DNA of 64,000 bases from Dipteris shenzhenensis (lineage: Eukaryota; Polypodiophyta; Polypodiopsida; Gleicheniales): the NCBI GenBank assembly GCA_047967505.1, contig CM106541.1; one strand, 5' to 3'. Numbering within the stretch: position 1 is the stretch's first letter; each line of letters starts with the position of its first letter. A program made the position numbers and the translations under genes. Under the pieces are notes generated by a model. The model was not told where the DNA came from and did no database searches. It saw only the letters and a program-made list of their open reading frames with translations. Of the stretch, positions 12,024 through 24,315 are shown piece after piece.

Positions 12024-12501
12024 GACATTAGGAAAAGAGGGAGCTCATTTTGGGGCCTTTTAGAAGAGAGAGAAAATAGGCTCTCAACCAATCAGGAGTG
12101 GGCCAACGTAACGTTGAAAATTCAACAAAAGAAGATGAAAATAAGAAAAAGAAATAGTACTATATGTTCATAGAAGCATGTCACATTAATGAGGTGATCT
12201 AATTTGAATCTTTAAAAAATTTATTTTCTGTGCAGAATTTGGCGATTCTGACTGCATACGCGTCCGGAACAGCCCAAAACCCCAAGAACGGCACTGGAAA
12301 TGCTGGAATCAGACATCCGAAGGCCCGAAAACAGCCAAAAAAGTCCGAAAAGTGGGATTTGCAGCAAAACGCGATTTGGTACTTTCCACACTGACATTTC
12401 TCATGCAAGTATCCATATTTTCTTGCTTTTGTAGAGAGAGAAAAGAGAAAATAGTGAATTTCTTACAGGGCCCCAAAATGAGCTCCCTTTTTTCCTAATG
12501 T
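12024..12501. mobile_element. MITE with 33-bp terminal inverted repeats
   Basis: The arms 12024-12056 and 12469-12501 are inverted repeats with one mismatch in 33 bp, from ACATTAGGAAAA inward through GAGCTCATTTTGGGGCC. The 478-bp element has no coding capacity. The 23 bp next to the right arm also match the right end of the two-gene block at 5412-5465, so this looks like a non-autonomous relative. Because ACATTAGG is itself part of the inverted match, the exact terminus is ambiguous. TA is possible as a target duplication, but no longer duplication is visible. Confidence 0.8.
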
Positions 12502-13141
12502 TTGTCACCTGTCAACAATTTTAAGCATTTGATCGTGACCATATGGGAAGAAATGCATGACTCAAGTCATGCAGCATTGATAGAGATAGAGTTTCAGGAG
12601 GTCCAATAAGTTGTAAAGATAGCATGATGGACGAAACATGCAAGAATTCAAAGCAGTGCAGAGGCATCGTTATCGAAAAAACCTATAGAGATTGATGAGA
12701 GAAAAAGCTCCCTCCACATTTGCACAAAGGGATACAACCAAAGAGATGCAGAAAAGATTGTGAGTTAATGATATTTTTCCAATTCATTTGATTTAATGTT
12801 CTTGAATTGATGGTTTTAAATTGAAAGATTATTGATATGGTTATTATAATTCTCAGTATGTCATTGAAGTTGATAACTTTGCAATGCAATGTTTGGGTCG
12901 AGGCAACATCATAGTTGTGGACTCATCACTAGGATACTACATGGGGATGTTCAAGCACCATAGCCTAGTGTGTATCCATCCTACATTCACACCTTATGGA
13001 AAGGAGAACATGATAAATGTAGGGTCCTTTCAAATCTAATTTTCATTTTTCCTTCATATCCATCCATCCATAAATATACTTTTGTGAGGCAAGATTTGGC
13101 ACTCTCCACTCTTGGATAAACATTATTAGTAGCAGGAAGGG
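12502..13141. other. Non-coding interval before Gypsy-1
   Basis: About 640 bp of AT-rich sequence with no credible open frame, tandem repeat or recognisable element. It ends where Gypsy-1 LTR similarity begins. Confidence 0.5.
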
Positions 13142-14819
13142 TGGGATATTATGGGGTTTTTAGAAAATAGGAAGAGTGAGTCATATAAAGAGGTGGGCTC
13201 ATGTCCATGTGTTCCAATGATATAAGAGACATCACATGCCAAGCGTGTGGAAGGCATGTGGAGGAGTGTGGAGTCAAGAGGAATCCATCTAGAATTCCTA
13301 TGTGGAATAAGGAGGATGTGGACATATGGAAAAGAGAGGGTCCCTATGGGCTCCATGTGGGGAGACTCTTGACTTTCTCAATATTTTAAGAGTCTTGAGA
13401 ATCTTTTGATGGGACACATGGCAAGAGTAGCCAAAAATGACATGGATGGTGATATACAGGCTTATGTGATTGATGGGAAAAGGAATCTACAGGCATCAAT
13501 TGTAAATGGGTGAAGGAGGGTGACAAAATCTCTATAAAAGGAGCCCTCCTCTCCCTTGTTCATCATCTCTTCCACCATTAGGCCTCATGTTGTTGTAGCC
13601 CCAGTCTCCTCATGCCTCTTCCATGAGCCTTCTCTCCCTCTTGTAGATATTCTCTTATGTAGACTTTTGAGTCCATCTCTCTCTAGTTTATTCTCTCTCT
13701 ATGAGTAGTCTTGGAGCTTCCGCTCCCTCTTGTATGTCTAAAACCTCTTCTTCTCCCTTGTGTTTATAGTATTTTGGGTGTATTTGAGTAGAGTCTTACT
13801 CTCATGGCAATGAAAGTCACTTCTTATCATTTTCCTTGAGTCTCCATTCCTATGTCCTTTTCTCTCTCTATTCAAGTCTCTAAAGTAGTTCTTGTTTGGC
13901 CGCTCACTGTGCACACATGGTCCATCCATTTCTCGAGCCACCATGCAAGCTTCTTCCTCTCTTCTAGGCAAATTCTAGGGTATTAGATCGTTGATAATTG
14001 TGGAACCTTGAGGAAGTAGTTTGCTCAGGCGAAATTAGCATGGGTGGAGGGCAGTTTTTATGATAGTTTGACCCCCTGTTAGTGTTTTGCTCACAACTTT
14101 CTACTCAATAGTCCAATTTTGATGAAACTTATATTAGCACAAAGTCCTCTTCAAGGCGCATGTTGTTATGTGATTAAATCTTGAATCAAATTCTACTGTA
14201 AAAAGTTATGAGTCTCTGTGTTTGATAGTCTATTCTCATGATAGTTTTACCCCCTTTTAGTAAACTGTACATATCTCTTTAACGGGTTATCTCTTTTCAT
14301 TGAAACTTATATCAGTACGAAGCTCACTTCAAGATAGTTATGATATCAATTTTCTGATGGAAGTTGTAGAGCTCTATGTTTTCTAGCAGTTTGTAGAATG
14401 ATTTGAGCCATTTCTAGAGGTTTCTCTGAAGGAGGTGCCATGTTTCCCCAAAATTTACCCATCCAGCCAAATCAGCCCCTTTAAGCCCCTAGATATATAT
14501 TAGTTCATGTCATGTTAAGCCGAAAGATCTTCTTCCAACAATGCATCGCTCTTCTCTTTGGCGTCGATCGGCTTGGTGAGATAATGGCCTCTATGGATCC
14601 TTTTCTTCTCCCGATGCTGGACTACAACATCACTTGGGATGTTACCATATTCATTCTCCTCTAAGGGAAGCAGGGAGAAAGATATATTGTGGTTTTCTTT
14701 GCATGAAAATATTTTCTTCATCTCTCTTTGCAAGTGATAAGGGTCCCTATTATTAAGATTGGGAAGAGTAGGAAGCTAAGAGGTGCATGAAGTTTCATTA
14801 CCCCCAACTTCATGTCACA
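13142..14819 (+). repeat. Gypsy-1 5' LTR, first ~217 bp missing
   Basis: The fragment aligns with the 3' LTRs from GGGATATTATGG onward and ends in CTTCATGTCACA at 14819. The TGTGAC start and the following ~217 bp, present at 20486-20702 and 48468, are absent. A candidate primer-binding site follows the LTR (TGGTAGAGTCACTGGG near 14824); I cannot name its tRNA. Confidence 0.85.
13533..13541 (+). promoter_or_regulatory. TATA box in Gypsy LTR
   Basis: TATAAAAGG is conserved in the other uninverted LTRs at 38402 and 49076. It is followed by a pyrimidine-rich CCCTCCTCTCCC stretch. It should set the transcript start about 30 bp downstream; that is inference. Confidence 0.6.
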
Positions 14820-14940
14820 TCTTTTGGTAGAGTCACTGGGTACATTTGGTATTGGATTCATCCCACCTTACTAAATGTCTTGGGTGTACTTGGCTACATG
14901 TTATGCCTAGTATAGGCATGTGTTTTTTGATGTGATAAAG

Positions 14941-16898
14941 ACGATGCCTGGAAGAACTCCATTAGAAGAGATTGCATCTCGTTTAAGGGAACTAGAAGAT
15001 TGTGAAGGTGATGCTCAAGCTATTCGCATGGTTAGCATGATCATATCCTTTATGTTTGCACTCTTGAATATGTTGGTGAATCGACAACGCCGGCAGTAAG
15101 CACAATGATAGATTGGGGATTGTTTCATTCACTGGCAGCTTGGTGTAAAGAAGACTTGAGCCTTTGGGTAGTTGTTGACTATAATAGTGGAGTGGTGATT
15201 CTCAATGCTTTCAACTTATTTTGCTATGAAAATGATGAACAATACAATATCTTGAAGCCGTTATGTGCACTTCCAATTGTGAGAAGGGTGATTCATGAAT
15301 GCATGTATACACAATGTTTTCATGGTGCTAATTGGTCACTTATTTTTGAAGATTTTGTTGAGGATCACATTGTGGAGGGTTTTCAATAAGTGTTTATGCA
15401 TAAAAAGTTGGTCTTGGTATACTAAGGCTCTGTGGGATCTTGTTTTGGATATTATTTGGATCTTGGTGTTTCCTTTTTGTGTTTCATCATGGTGAAGATT
15501 GCAGTATTTTGAGGGACCCAAGGGGAAGACTCAGAGTCTTATCTTCGGGATTTTGTTCGAGGATGCCGACTTTCTAAATGGTCCATGAAGGATCAGGTAG
15601 AGATTTTTCTTGATTTTCTTGAAGGTGTAGCCTTGAGTTGGCATGAGGACTGGGACCAAGTGGTGGCAACAATGAAGCAGAGATTTGGGGTAGTGGAGTC
15701 GCCAAATGCTTTGATGTTGTAGTTGAACTAGTTCTATCAAGGAGAGGGTGAGATGGTCTCTGCAATAGCAATTCGATATGAAACTTTATGGACAAAGTAT
15801 GAAAGGGCAGCTTTGCGAGCTATGGCATCTACATCATCGGCCCCTCAAAGTCTCTCAGGGATGGAACACTTAAAGATGAGCAAATTTGTTTTGGCTTTGG
15901 AGCCTTTTCTTCACTCAAAAGTAATGAGTAAAGATCCAACAACATACATGGAGGCACTTTGCATTGCAACCAAGAAAGAAGCTTCTCTAAAGATTGAATC
16001 CTCTTTTGTGTCTTCAACAGCTTCAACTTCTAAGGTGGAGGTAATGGGCATTCCTCAGGTACCAAACTTCTCTGAGTTAGATCATAATATCTCCTAATTG
16101 ATGGCAGAGTTTACTGATTTGAAATTGCATTTGGTTAATGCATGATAACCTAGAGCACCAAAGAGTGAAGATAGGCCTCGAGATAAGAGTGGGGTCACTT
16201 GCTATGAATGTAATAAAAAAGGTCATTATCGCCCTGAGCATCTTAGATTGAGAAAAAAAGAAGAAAAAAAAGTATCCTTGTTAGAAGCTTCTTCAAGGGA
16301 TGAGGAAAGAGAGGTAATGATGGCTAAACAGGGGTGTGGTAAAGCAAAAGAAGAAGAAGAAAGCAAGGAAGAAGTAGATGAGGAAAATTAGGAAGAGGAA
16401 CACCGTAGTAAGAAAAAGAAGGCATCTAGAAGGAGAATTAGCTAGTCAGACTTTTCTTTAGGACAAGGCATTGGAAGCTATGACTTGTTGTCCGACCTTA
16501 AAGAAAAGAAAGCTCATATCACCTTTGGTCAATTACTTGCTTTGTCTCCAAAATTACGGAAAGAATGGGGAAAGCTAGCAAGCAGAAGAATGTCAAAGAA
16601 GAAAAAGAAGAAAAGTGCCATTCCTATTGTTAAAAAGGTAGATATAGATGTTGGTGATGATGTACCTATGGTTAATGTGATCATTGATGGTCAAGTGATT
16701 TCTAATGTGTACATTGATGGAGGTGCATCGATTAATGTCATGAGTGAGAAGACCATGATAGATGCTAATTTAAAATACTCTAGTACTACCTCTCCTGATT
16801 GCATCAAATTGGCTAACAACACTAGGGTTAAGACCTTGGGAGTTGTGAAGAATCTAGAAGTGGATGTATGTGGAATTTCTATGCCAACTACTTTTTAG
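14941..16898 (+). pseudogene. Gypsy-1 gag and protease region, degenerate
   Basis: Pieces of gag are readable: an ATG at 14941 (MPGRTPLEEIAS), a retrotransposon-gag core around 15560-15720 (including ALSWHEDWDQVV), and a degenerate zinc knuckle near 16201 reading CYECNKKGHYRPEH with the last Cys lost. The protease motif DGGAS with INVMS lies near 16718, in place of the usual D-T/S-G active site, and is the same in Gypsy-2. Several stops (for example after 15720 and at 16388 and 16443) and frameshifts separate the pieces. A Lys/Glu-rich linker lies between gag and protease. Confidence 0.75.
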
Positions 16899-19800
16899 GT
16901 GATCCCTACCAAGCCAGATGCACGTGCCTATCCATTGATTTTGAGAAGGCCTTGGCTACGCAAGGTGAAGGCTGTTCAAAAGTGAAATACTGGAGAATTG
17001 ATTTTGCAGGGAAATGATAGGAAGGTGCGCTACAACATCAGAAGCTGCAAAAAGGAAGTTTTCAAGGAGGAGTCTTCAACATTAGAGAGTTCAAAACCAA
17101 TGAAGAAGAAGAGATAGGGTGTAGCTCCGAGGAGTCCAGCTCAAAGGGTGAAGTGGAAGGAGTGGCTTTTGGTCTTTGTCTTCGGGATGAGTCAGGAAGG
17201 AACAAGGTGGTGGTACAAGAAGATCCTATAGAGACACTTCATGTGGAGGATGTGGAGCACACTAAACGACACCAACACAATGAAGAGCTTCTTGGTGATT
17301 CTCTATCAGGTAGTGAGAAGCTTTAGTACTTGGATATGTTAGATGATTTTCCATGTCTCTTTGCAACAATCTATTCACAGGTTCGACTAGTCACTCTTGT
17401 GGAGCACAAGATTGAGTTGAAGCCAGAAAGTAAGCTAGTTGTGCAATGCTTAAGGCGATTGTGGGTGATCCAAGCTGAGGCGCTAAAGAAAGAGGTAACA
17501 CAACTACTTGAGGCGGGATTCATCTTTCTAGTTGATGATTTAGAATGGATATCTCCTATATTTGTCACACCAAAGAAAGGAAATAAGTGGCGGGTTTGTG
17601 TGGACTTTCGTCCTTTGAATGCATGCACTAAGAGGGATCATTTTCCTTTGCCATTCCAAGATGGAATACTAGACCAAGTAGTAGGGCATGATATGTATTC
17701 TGTATGTGATGGGTATTCTAGGTACTTTCAAATTCGTATTCGGGAGGAAGATCAAAAGAAAACATCATTTGTCACACCTTGGGGAGTTTTTGCTTACAGA
17801 GTGATGCCTTTTGGGTTGACCAATGCACCAGCTACATTTCAAAGGTTCATGAGTCAAGTCCTTGAGCCTTACTTGGGAAAGTTCATAAGGGTGTTTTTGG
17901 ATGATTTTTGCATTTATTCTCGGTGCATAGATCACATGGAGAAGTTAAAGATGGCCTTAGCTAGGATTGATGAAGCAAAAGGGTGTCTAAATCCTAGCAA
18001 GTGTCATTTGGCTCAAAAAAAAGTATTCTTGTTAGGGCATATTTTGTCTGAAAAAGGCCTGCAAATGGATCCTGACAATGTTCAAGCAATCATGGCATTG
18101 CCAAGTCCTGAGAGTGTCATTGGTGTTCATAGAATTCTAGGAAAGAGCAAGTATTATCAATGCTTTGTGATGATTTCATAGAGATAGTGCATCCCATGAA
18201 CTTGTTAACAAGAAAAGGAGTTTCTTTCCAATGGGGTGTGGAGCAACAAGAGTCTTTTTAGCAACTTAAGGAGGCCATGAGTAAGGGCCTAATATTGAAG
18301 CCCCCTGATTGGTCTCAAGATTTTTATGTAAATCCAAGTGTATCTTTGCATTCAGTTGGTGCTGTGTTGTTACAAAAAGGAGAGGTAGGTAGAATGCGAC
18401 CCATCTATTATGCCAACCGACAGCTTACATAGGTGGAAACAAGGTATGAAGAAATGGAACAACAAGCCCTCTCTTTGGTGTTTTCTATCAGAAAGTTTCA
18501 CTCCTATTTATTACCTCGACCATTTTTCTTCCTTACCTTTCAATCTGTATCAGCATATCTAGTTCGCAAGCCTAATCTTGGGGGGAGATTTGAAAAATGG
18601 TTATGAGAGCTTCAAGAGTTCTCTTTCTCTTTTGTCACTAAAAATACCACTAGGTCCACTATGGCAGATTTGCTCACAGGACGGGAGGATCTAGGAGAAG
18701 AAAAGAAATGTAAGGAGAACATTAAAGATGAAAGGGGTACAATACCAACAGCTTTTGTTTTGTATTTTGATGGGGCTTTTAGTCCTTCACGGCAACAAGG
18801 AGCCAAGGGGATGGTCTTGATGAATTCTAAAGGTCAAGAAGTGTGGGCAAGAGAACAAGAGCTTCCAAGTATCGCAACTAACAATGTAGCTGAGTATAAT
18901 GCTTTGATTCTTGGTTTGGAGTGTTGTCTTCAAAGTCAAGTTAAAGAATTGGAAGTAAGAGGAGATTCTTAGCTTATTATAAAGCAAATGCAAGGGCATT
19001 ACAAGAGAAGAAGTCCTCATTTGAAGGAGCTTAATCAAAAGGCTATGGCACTATGTAGTCAGTTTGATTTTTGCAAGTTTGTTCATATAAACAAAAAAGA
19101 AAATCAAAGGGCAAATGAGTTAGCTACTCAAGCCATTGTAGTACAAGACCGGGGGGTGGTTTCTTTGGTAGACACTGGATAGCCAGAACTACAAGATGTT
19201 CAGCAATATGTGGAAAAAGGCATGTTTCCTCGAGGGTTAAATCCACAACAAAAGCAGAGATTGGTAAGGAAGGCTTGTCCTTATACTATTGTTGATGACA
19301 TTCTTTATAAATTTGGAAAAGATAAGGTGCTCCGTCAGGTGGTCCATCCCATGGAGACTAGGAGAATCCTAGAAATGTGTCATGAATGCTCTGGTCATTT
19401 TGCTTCAGCAAGCATAGCTAGGAGAATTCTTAATGCAGGTTACTTTTGGCCACGCCTCATAAGGATGTATATGAATGGTGTCGAAGTTGTAAAGTATGCA
19501 AAAAGTTTGGAAGGCGACAGTTGATTCTTGGGCCCTTGAAGCCTATTCCAGCATATGGACCATTTGAGAGGTGGGGGTTGGACTTTGTGGGACCACTCCC
19601 TCGCTCATCTCAGGGAAAGCATTATTTATTGGTGGCCATAGATTATGCGACTCGGTGGGCAGAGGCCAATGCCACAGTCAATAGTAAGGCAAGCACATTT
19701 GCAAAATTTCTCTTTGATCAAATTTGTTCACGCTTTGGTTGTCCTTTGGAAATTCTCACTGATGGAAGAACCTCTTTTAGAAATGAACTAATTGAAGATG

Positions 19801-20433
19801 TGGTGCATAAGCTAACGATAAATCATAGCATGTCCATGCCATACTATCCCCAATGTAATGGCTTGGTTGAGAAAACAAATGGATTGTTGTGCAATTCAAT
19901 GGGAAAGCTTGTAGACACCAAGAAAAGGCATAGGGATAGGCACTTGGTAGAAGTTTTATGGGCTTACAGAACCCACACAAGCTAGCTATTGGGTTTACAC
20001 CATTCCAACTAGTGTATGGAATAGAAGCCATTTTTCCCATTGAATTGGAGATACATTGTCTTCACACTGCTGTTACAAGAAAAGAAGGACAGGAGGATGC
20101 CTATGCTCAATGCTTGGTACAGCTAGAAGCCTTGGATGAATGCAGATTACAGGCCTTACAAAACTTGGAAGATTCTCAAAAAAGGCGCAAGGCTTGTTTT
20201 GACACCAAATTACGCAAGAAGAAAGATATTGCAGAAGGAGATTTGGTAATGAGATTTGATAGCCATCTGAACAAGCGGCTAGACAAAAAGTTTATTGGTG
20301 GATGGGAGGGACCATATTGAGTCAAAAAGAAGTTCATGAATGGAACCTATCAGATTGAGGATGTTGATGGCATGGTGATACCCGGATGCACCAATGAGTA
20401 TCACCTCAAATTCTTCTATGCTCAACCACCTTG
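16899..20433 (+). pseudogene. Gypsy-1 RT, two RNase H domains and integrase, broken
   Basis: The reverse transcriptase runs from about 17330 (LDDFPCLFATIY) with FRPLN and a FLDD catalytic box near 17893 instead of Y-x-DD; the sister has the same FLDD. A frameshift follows near 18170. The first RNase H plus tether is read in pieces at 18180-18660. A second RNase H begins near 18757 (VLYFDGAFSPS) and includes NVAEYNALILGLE, with a TAG at 18970. Integrase has a zinc-binding region near 19380-19500, then D (LDFVGPL), D (LTDG) and E (GLVEKTN), with a frameshift near 19975. A GPY/F-like WEGPY module near 20308 is followed by a stop. Confidence 0.85.
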
Positions 20434-20439
20434 AGGGCC

Positions 20440-20485
20440 AGCAGACCCTCTCTATTATAAGAGAGGATCTGTTGGGGGGGGAAGA
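20440..20485 (+). promoter_or_regulatory. Hairpin and polypurine tract before Gypsy-1 3' LTR
   Basis: An imperfect inverted repeat (CCCTCTCT...AGAGAGG) lies directly before a GGGGGGGGAAGA purine tract, which abuts TGTGAC of the LTR. The tract should prime plus-strand DNA synthesis. The sister copy at 48428-48467 has the same arrangement with a better stem. Confidence 0.65.
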
Positions 20486-22373
20486 TGTGACACCAAAAAT
20501 TGATATTTTTTATTTGGCATTGGTATTGTTTTCTTCTATTTTTGATAAGAGTTTGAGTATCAAGTGATAGCCTAGTGGCTCTCACTTATTTCTATTTTCT
20601 AAGATATTGTATGGGATTGAGAGGATAAGTGGAATGGATCATTATAAATACCATAGGTATGAATTATAAATACCTTGGTATGGGGTGAGAGTTATTTGTG
20701 TATGGGATATTATGGGGTTTTTAGGAAATAGGAAGAGTGAGTCATATAAAGAGGTGGGCTCATGTCCATGTGTTCCAATAATATAAGAGAGAGATCACAT
20801 GCCAAGCATGTGGAAGGCATGTGGAGTTTCATACATACAAGAGGGAGCGGAAGCTCCAAGACTACTCATAGAGAGAGAGAATAAACTAGAGAGAGATGGA
20901 CTCAAGAGTCTACATAAGAGAATATCTACAAGAGGGAGAGAAGGCTCATGGAAGAGGCTTGAGAAGACTGGGGCTACAACAACATGAGGCCTAATGGTGG
21001 AAGAGATGATGAACAAGGGATAGGAGGTCTCCTTTTATAGAGATTTTGTGACCCTCCTTCACCCATTTACAATTGCTACCTATAGATTCTTTTCCCCATC
21101 AATCACATAAGCCCGTATATCACCATCCATGTCCTTTTTGGCTACTCTTGCCATGTGTCCCATTAAAAGATGCTCAAGACTCTTAAAATATTGAGAAAGT
21201 CAAGAGTCTCCCCACATGGAGCCCATAGGGACCCTCTCTTTTCCATATGTCCACATCCTCCTTATTCCACATAGGAATTCTAGAAGGATTCCTCTTGACT
21301 CCTTGTGTTTGTAGTATTTTGAGTGTATTTGAGTGGAGTCTTACTCTCATGGCAATGAAAGTCACTTCTTATAATTTTCCTTGAGTCTCCATTCCTATGT
21401 CCTTTTTCTCTCTATATTCAAGTCTCTAAAGTAGTTCTTGTTCGGCCGCTCACTATGCACACATGGTCCATTCGTTTCTAAAGCCACCATGCAAGGTTCT
21501 TCCTCTCTTTTAGGTGAATTATAGGGGTATTGGATCGTTCATATTGTGGAGCCTTGAGGAAGTAGTTTGCTCAGGTGACATTAGAATCGGCGGAGGGTTG
21601 TTTTTATGATTGTTTGACCCCCTGTTAGTGTTTTGCTCATAACTTTCTACTCAATAGTCCAATTTTGATGAAACTTAGATCAGCGCGAAGCTCTCTTCAA
21701 GACGCATGTTTTCATATGATTAGATATAAATGTAAAAAGTTATGAGTCTCTGTGTTTGACAATCAGTTTTCATGACAGTTTTACCCCCTTTCAATAAACT
21801 AAACATATCTCTTCAATCGGTTATCTGTTTTCAACGAAACTTATATCAGTACGAAGCTCACTTCAAGGCACATCCTTGTATGTAATTTAATTTTTAATAT
21901 CAATTTTCTGGTGGAAGCTATAGACCTCTGTGTTTTCTAGTAGTTTGTAGAATGATTTGAGCCATTTCTAGAGGTTTTTGTGAAGGAGGTGCCATGTTTC
22001 CCTAGAATTTACCCATCCAACGAAATCAGCCCCTTCAAGCCCTTGGATATATATCAGTTCATGTTATGCTGAGCTGAAAGATTTTCTTCCAACAATGCAT
22101 CGCTCTTCTCTTTGGCACCGACTGGCTTGGTGAGATAGTGGCCTCTGCGGATCCTTTTCTTCTCCTGATGCTAGATTACAACATCACTTGGGATGTTACC
22201 ATATTCATTCTCCTCTAAGGGAAGCAAGGAGAAAGATACACTGTGGTTTTATTTGCATGAAAATATTTTCTTCATCTCTCTTTGCAAGTGATAAGGGTCC
22301 CTAGTATTAAGATTGGGAAGAGCAGGAAGCTAAGAGGTGCGTGAAGTTTCATTACCCCCAACTTCATGTCACA
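20486..22373 (+). repeat. Gypsy-1 3' LTR with internal inversion
   Basis: The 1888-bp LTR runs from TGTGACACC to CATGTCACA. Positions 20827-21302 are the reverse complement of the matching part of the 5' LTR (about 13268-13740): the GGAGCGGAAGCTCC, CTCATGGAAGAGG and TACAATTG landmarks appear in reverse order and on the opposite strand. Sequence on both sides is collinear with the other LTRs. The inversion turns the TATA box around. Confidence 0.88.
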
Positions 22374-23595
22374 ACATGCTCCATTTTACTCTGAAGAGCA
22401 GCATTCTAGGTCCGCAAGGCCTTATTCTATCTCCAAAACTCCACTAGTTGTTGCTAAATATCTTGTTGCACTATCCCATGGCTTGCCAACCCCATCTGCC
22501 ATAAGCCTCCAATTGGGTGAGCTGTGACATGGACATCGGGGGCCTCCATAGAATACTAGGAGCGAAGCTCCTAGCCATAGTAAAAATTGTAGAAGTGAAA
22601 GGGAGGGAACACAATACGTGAGTGGATGCCATGGAAACACCCTCTGCTGTCGTGGTTGTCGCCGTGTGTTGAAGTATCAGGGCTGGTTGTAGAATCCTCT
22701 CTTGCCATTATTAAAGAGAGTCACCAAAACTTGCTAATCTTTCCAACAAAATAGAACTGATGCTGGAGGTAACAATGAACTCACCATCCACACGAGTTGT
22801 GGTGGTAACCTCACTCATCATTATTGTTGTAGTCTGTGAAATCTATCCGATGCTTGCCACTATTGTAGCACAAGTGGTGGCTCCTGGATTGCTCATCAGT
22901 GGTCATTGCATGAGGTTGTATGTGCTGAGATACATGGTGGTAGATAGGACGAAGAGAGCACCGTTGCTGTTGTGTAGAAGGAGGAATGCGTGAATTGGGG
23001 TCTCCACTCTCGTGGGCTAAGATAAGCTTGCGATGATCTTCCACCTTTGTTATTTCTTTTCTTTTCATTGGTGCAGTAGCTCTATCCATGGACCTTTAGG
23101 CACTAAAGGCAGCATAGTTGCTATGATAGGCAAGGGAACCTTCGTGTCATCTATGAGGGGGAACAGGATGTTCAGCACCTACCCACATTCATGCAAGTAG
23201 CCTGCCTCTTTGTTGCTACTTTGGCCACCCGAGACGTTTTCTCCTGAAGAGGCTCCTTCAAGATGAGTGCCCATGTGATCAGTTGTGACTCTGTGAGCTC
23301 TATAACTCCTTGTATGCACATGGAGATTGTATATGTCTTTTCCTAGAAGAAAATAACTCCAACACCTATCTAAAGCGTTCACAAAGAAGAACATTATCCT
23401 GATTACTGAGGTAATATTTGCCTTGAATAAGCGGCCCAAACTCGATCTCCATCATTGCTACACCCTGAGTGGGAAAGTTCTAGCTCTCACCATCCATGGG
23501 TAGGTATAAGCGGTCATTAAAAATCTCTACTAAAAGGGTACATGGTCCACTAAGTGTCATCACCTAATCTCTATTGTCATTGCTTCTCCCAAGCA
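22374..23595. other. Non-coding interval after Gypsy-1
   Basis: About 1.2 kb without a recognisable gene or element. Short open stretches occur on both strands, but none shows a domain or codon pattern that I would trust. Confidence 0.45.
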
Positions 23596-23930
23596 CCAAA
23601 ATGTTGTCACTATTTCTCCCAAGTGCAGGTTCCAAGGGTGTTGGTCACCTACATTCATGTTATTTCTTAGTGTAGCATAGGTGTTCACAAGTGTAGCATA
23701 GGTCCTCGGGTCGTATTCTGGTGAGAGGTGTAGGCTAAAGTGTGGAAAGCAGATATCATGCATGCATGGGTGAGAAATAGGGTTTGATCATAATGATTGA
23801 TGGAGGCTCTCACCTTCATAGGAGTTCAAGGGTTTAGAAGGGGATTTCAAGGTTTGAAAAAGGGGGACATGGTTGAGAGAGCTAACTAGGAGTTCTAGGG
23901 TTTAGAGGGGGTTGTAGGGTTTAGGAGGAG
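23596..23930. repeat. Dispersed repeat, copy 2
   Basis: This is the partner of 10329-10640 in the same orientation, with CACCAAAATGTTG, GGTCACCTACAT and GTGTAGCATAGGTCCT landmarks. It ends in degenerate GGGTTTAG-like motifs and runs into the purine tract that follows. Confidence 0.55.
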
Positions 23931-23984
23931 TCAAAGGTTGAGGAGTGGAGAGCTAGTCTCCTTCTCAGATTTGAGGGGTAAGGG

Positions 23985-24315
23985 TTGAGAAGGAGGGACA
24001 AGGAAGGAGGAGGAAGAGGGAGGACATTGGAGGAGAAGGGAGGGAGAAGGAGGAGGAGGGAGGAAGGAGGAAGAGGGAGGAGGAGGAGGAGGAGGAGGAG
24101 GAGGAGGAGGAGGAGGAGGAGGAGGAGGAGGGAGGGAGGGAGGGAGAAAGAGGAGGAGGAGGAGGGAGGAAGAGGAGGAGGAGGAGGGAGAAAGAGGAGG
24201 GAGGGGGAGGAGGAGGAAAAGGAGGGAGGGAGGGAGGGAGAAAGAGGAGGAGGAGGAGGAGGGAGGAAGAGGAGGAGGAGAAGGGAGGAAGAGGAGGAGG
24301 AGGGAGGAGGAGGTG
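23985..24315 (+). repeat. GGA/GGGA polypurine microsatellite
   Basis: About 330 bp of nearly uninterrupted purine on the plus strand, built from GGA, GGGA and GAAAGA units, with a pure (GGA)n core around 24080-24130. Mirror-symmetric polypurine DNA of this kind can form triplex structures. The Pro/Ser/Leu- and Arg/Gly/Glu-rich frames through it are artefacts. Confidence 0.95.

Larger units (their letters stand above)
13142..22373 (+). mobile_element. Gypsy-1 LTR retrotransposon (Tat-like)
   Basis: Gypsy-1 is a Ty3/Gypsy element with a 5' LTR fragment (13142-14819), an internal region and a rearranged 3' LTR (20486-22373). The coding order is gag, protease, RT, RNase H, a second RNase H and integrase. 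A second RNase H before integrase is known from plant Tat-lineage elements, so I place it near that lineage. Gypsy-2 at 37794-50231 is a close sister. Many stops and frameshifts show that it is dead. No target duplication can be tested because the 5' LTR start is missing. Confidence 0.9.

Noticed and set aside
13201-13389. 62-aa frame repeated in all uninverted Gypsy LTRs (also near 38070 and 48744)
   Set aside because: It lies upstream of the LTR TATA box, and its conservation is explained by LTR duplication.
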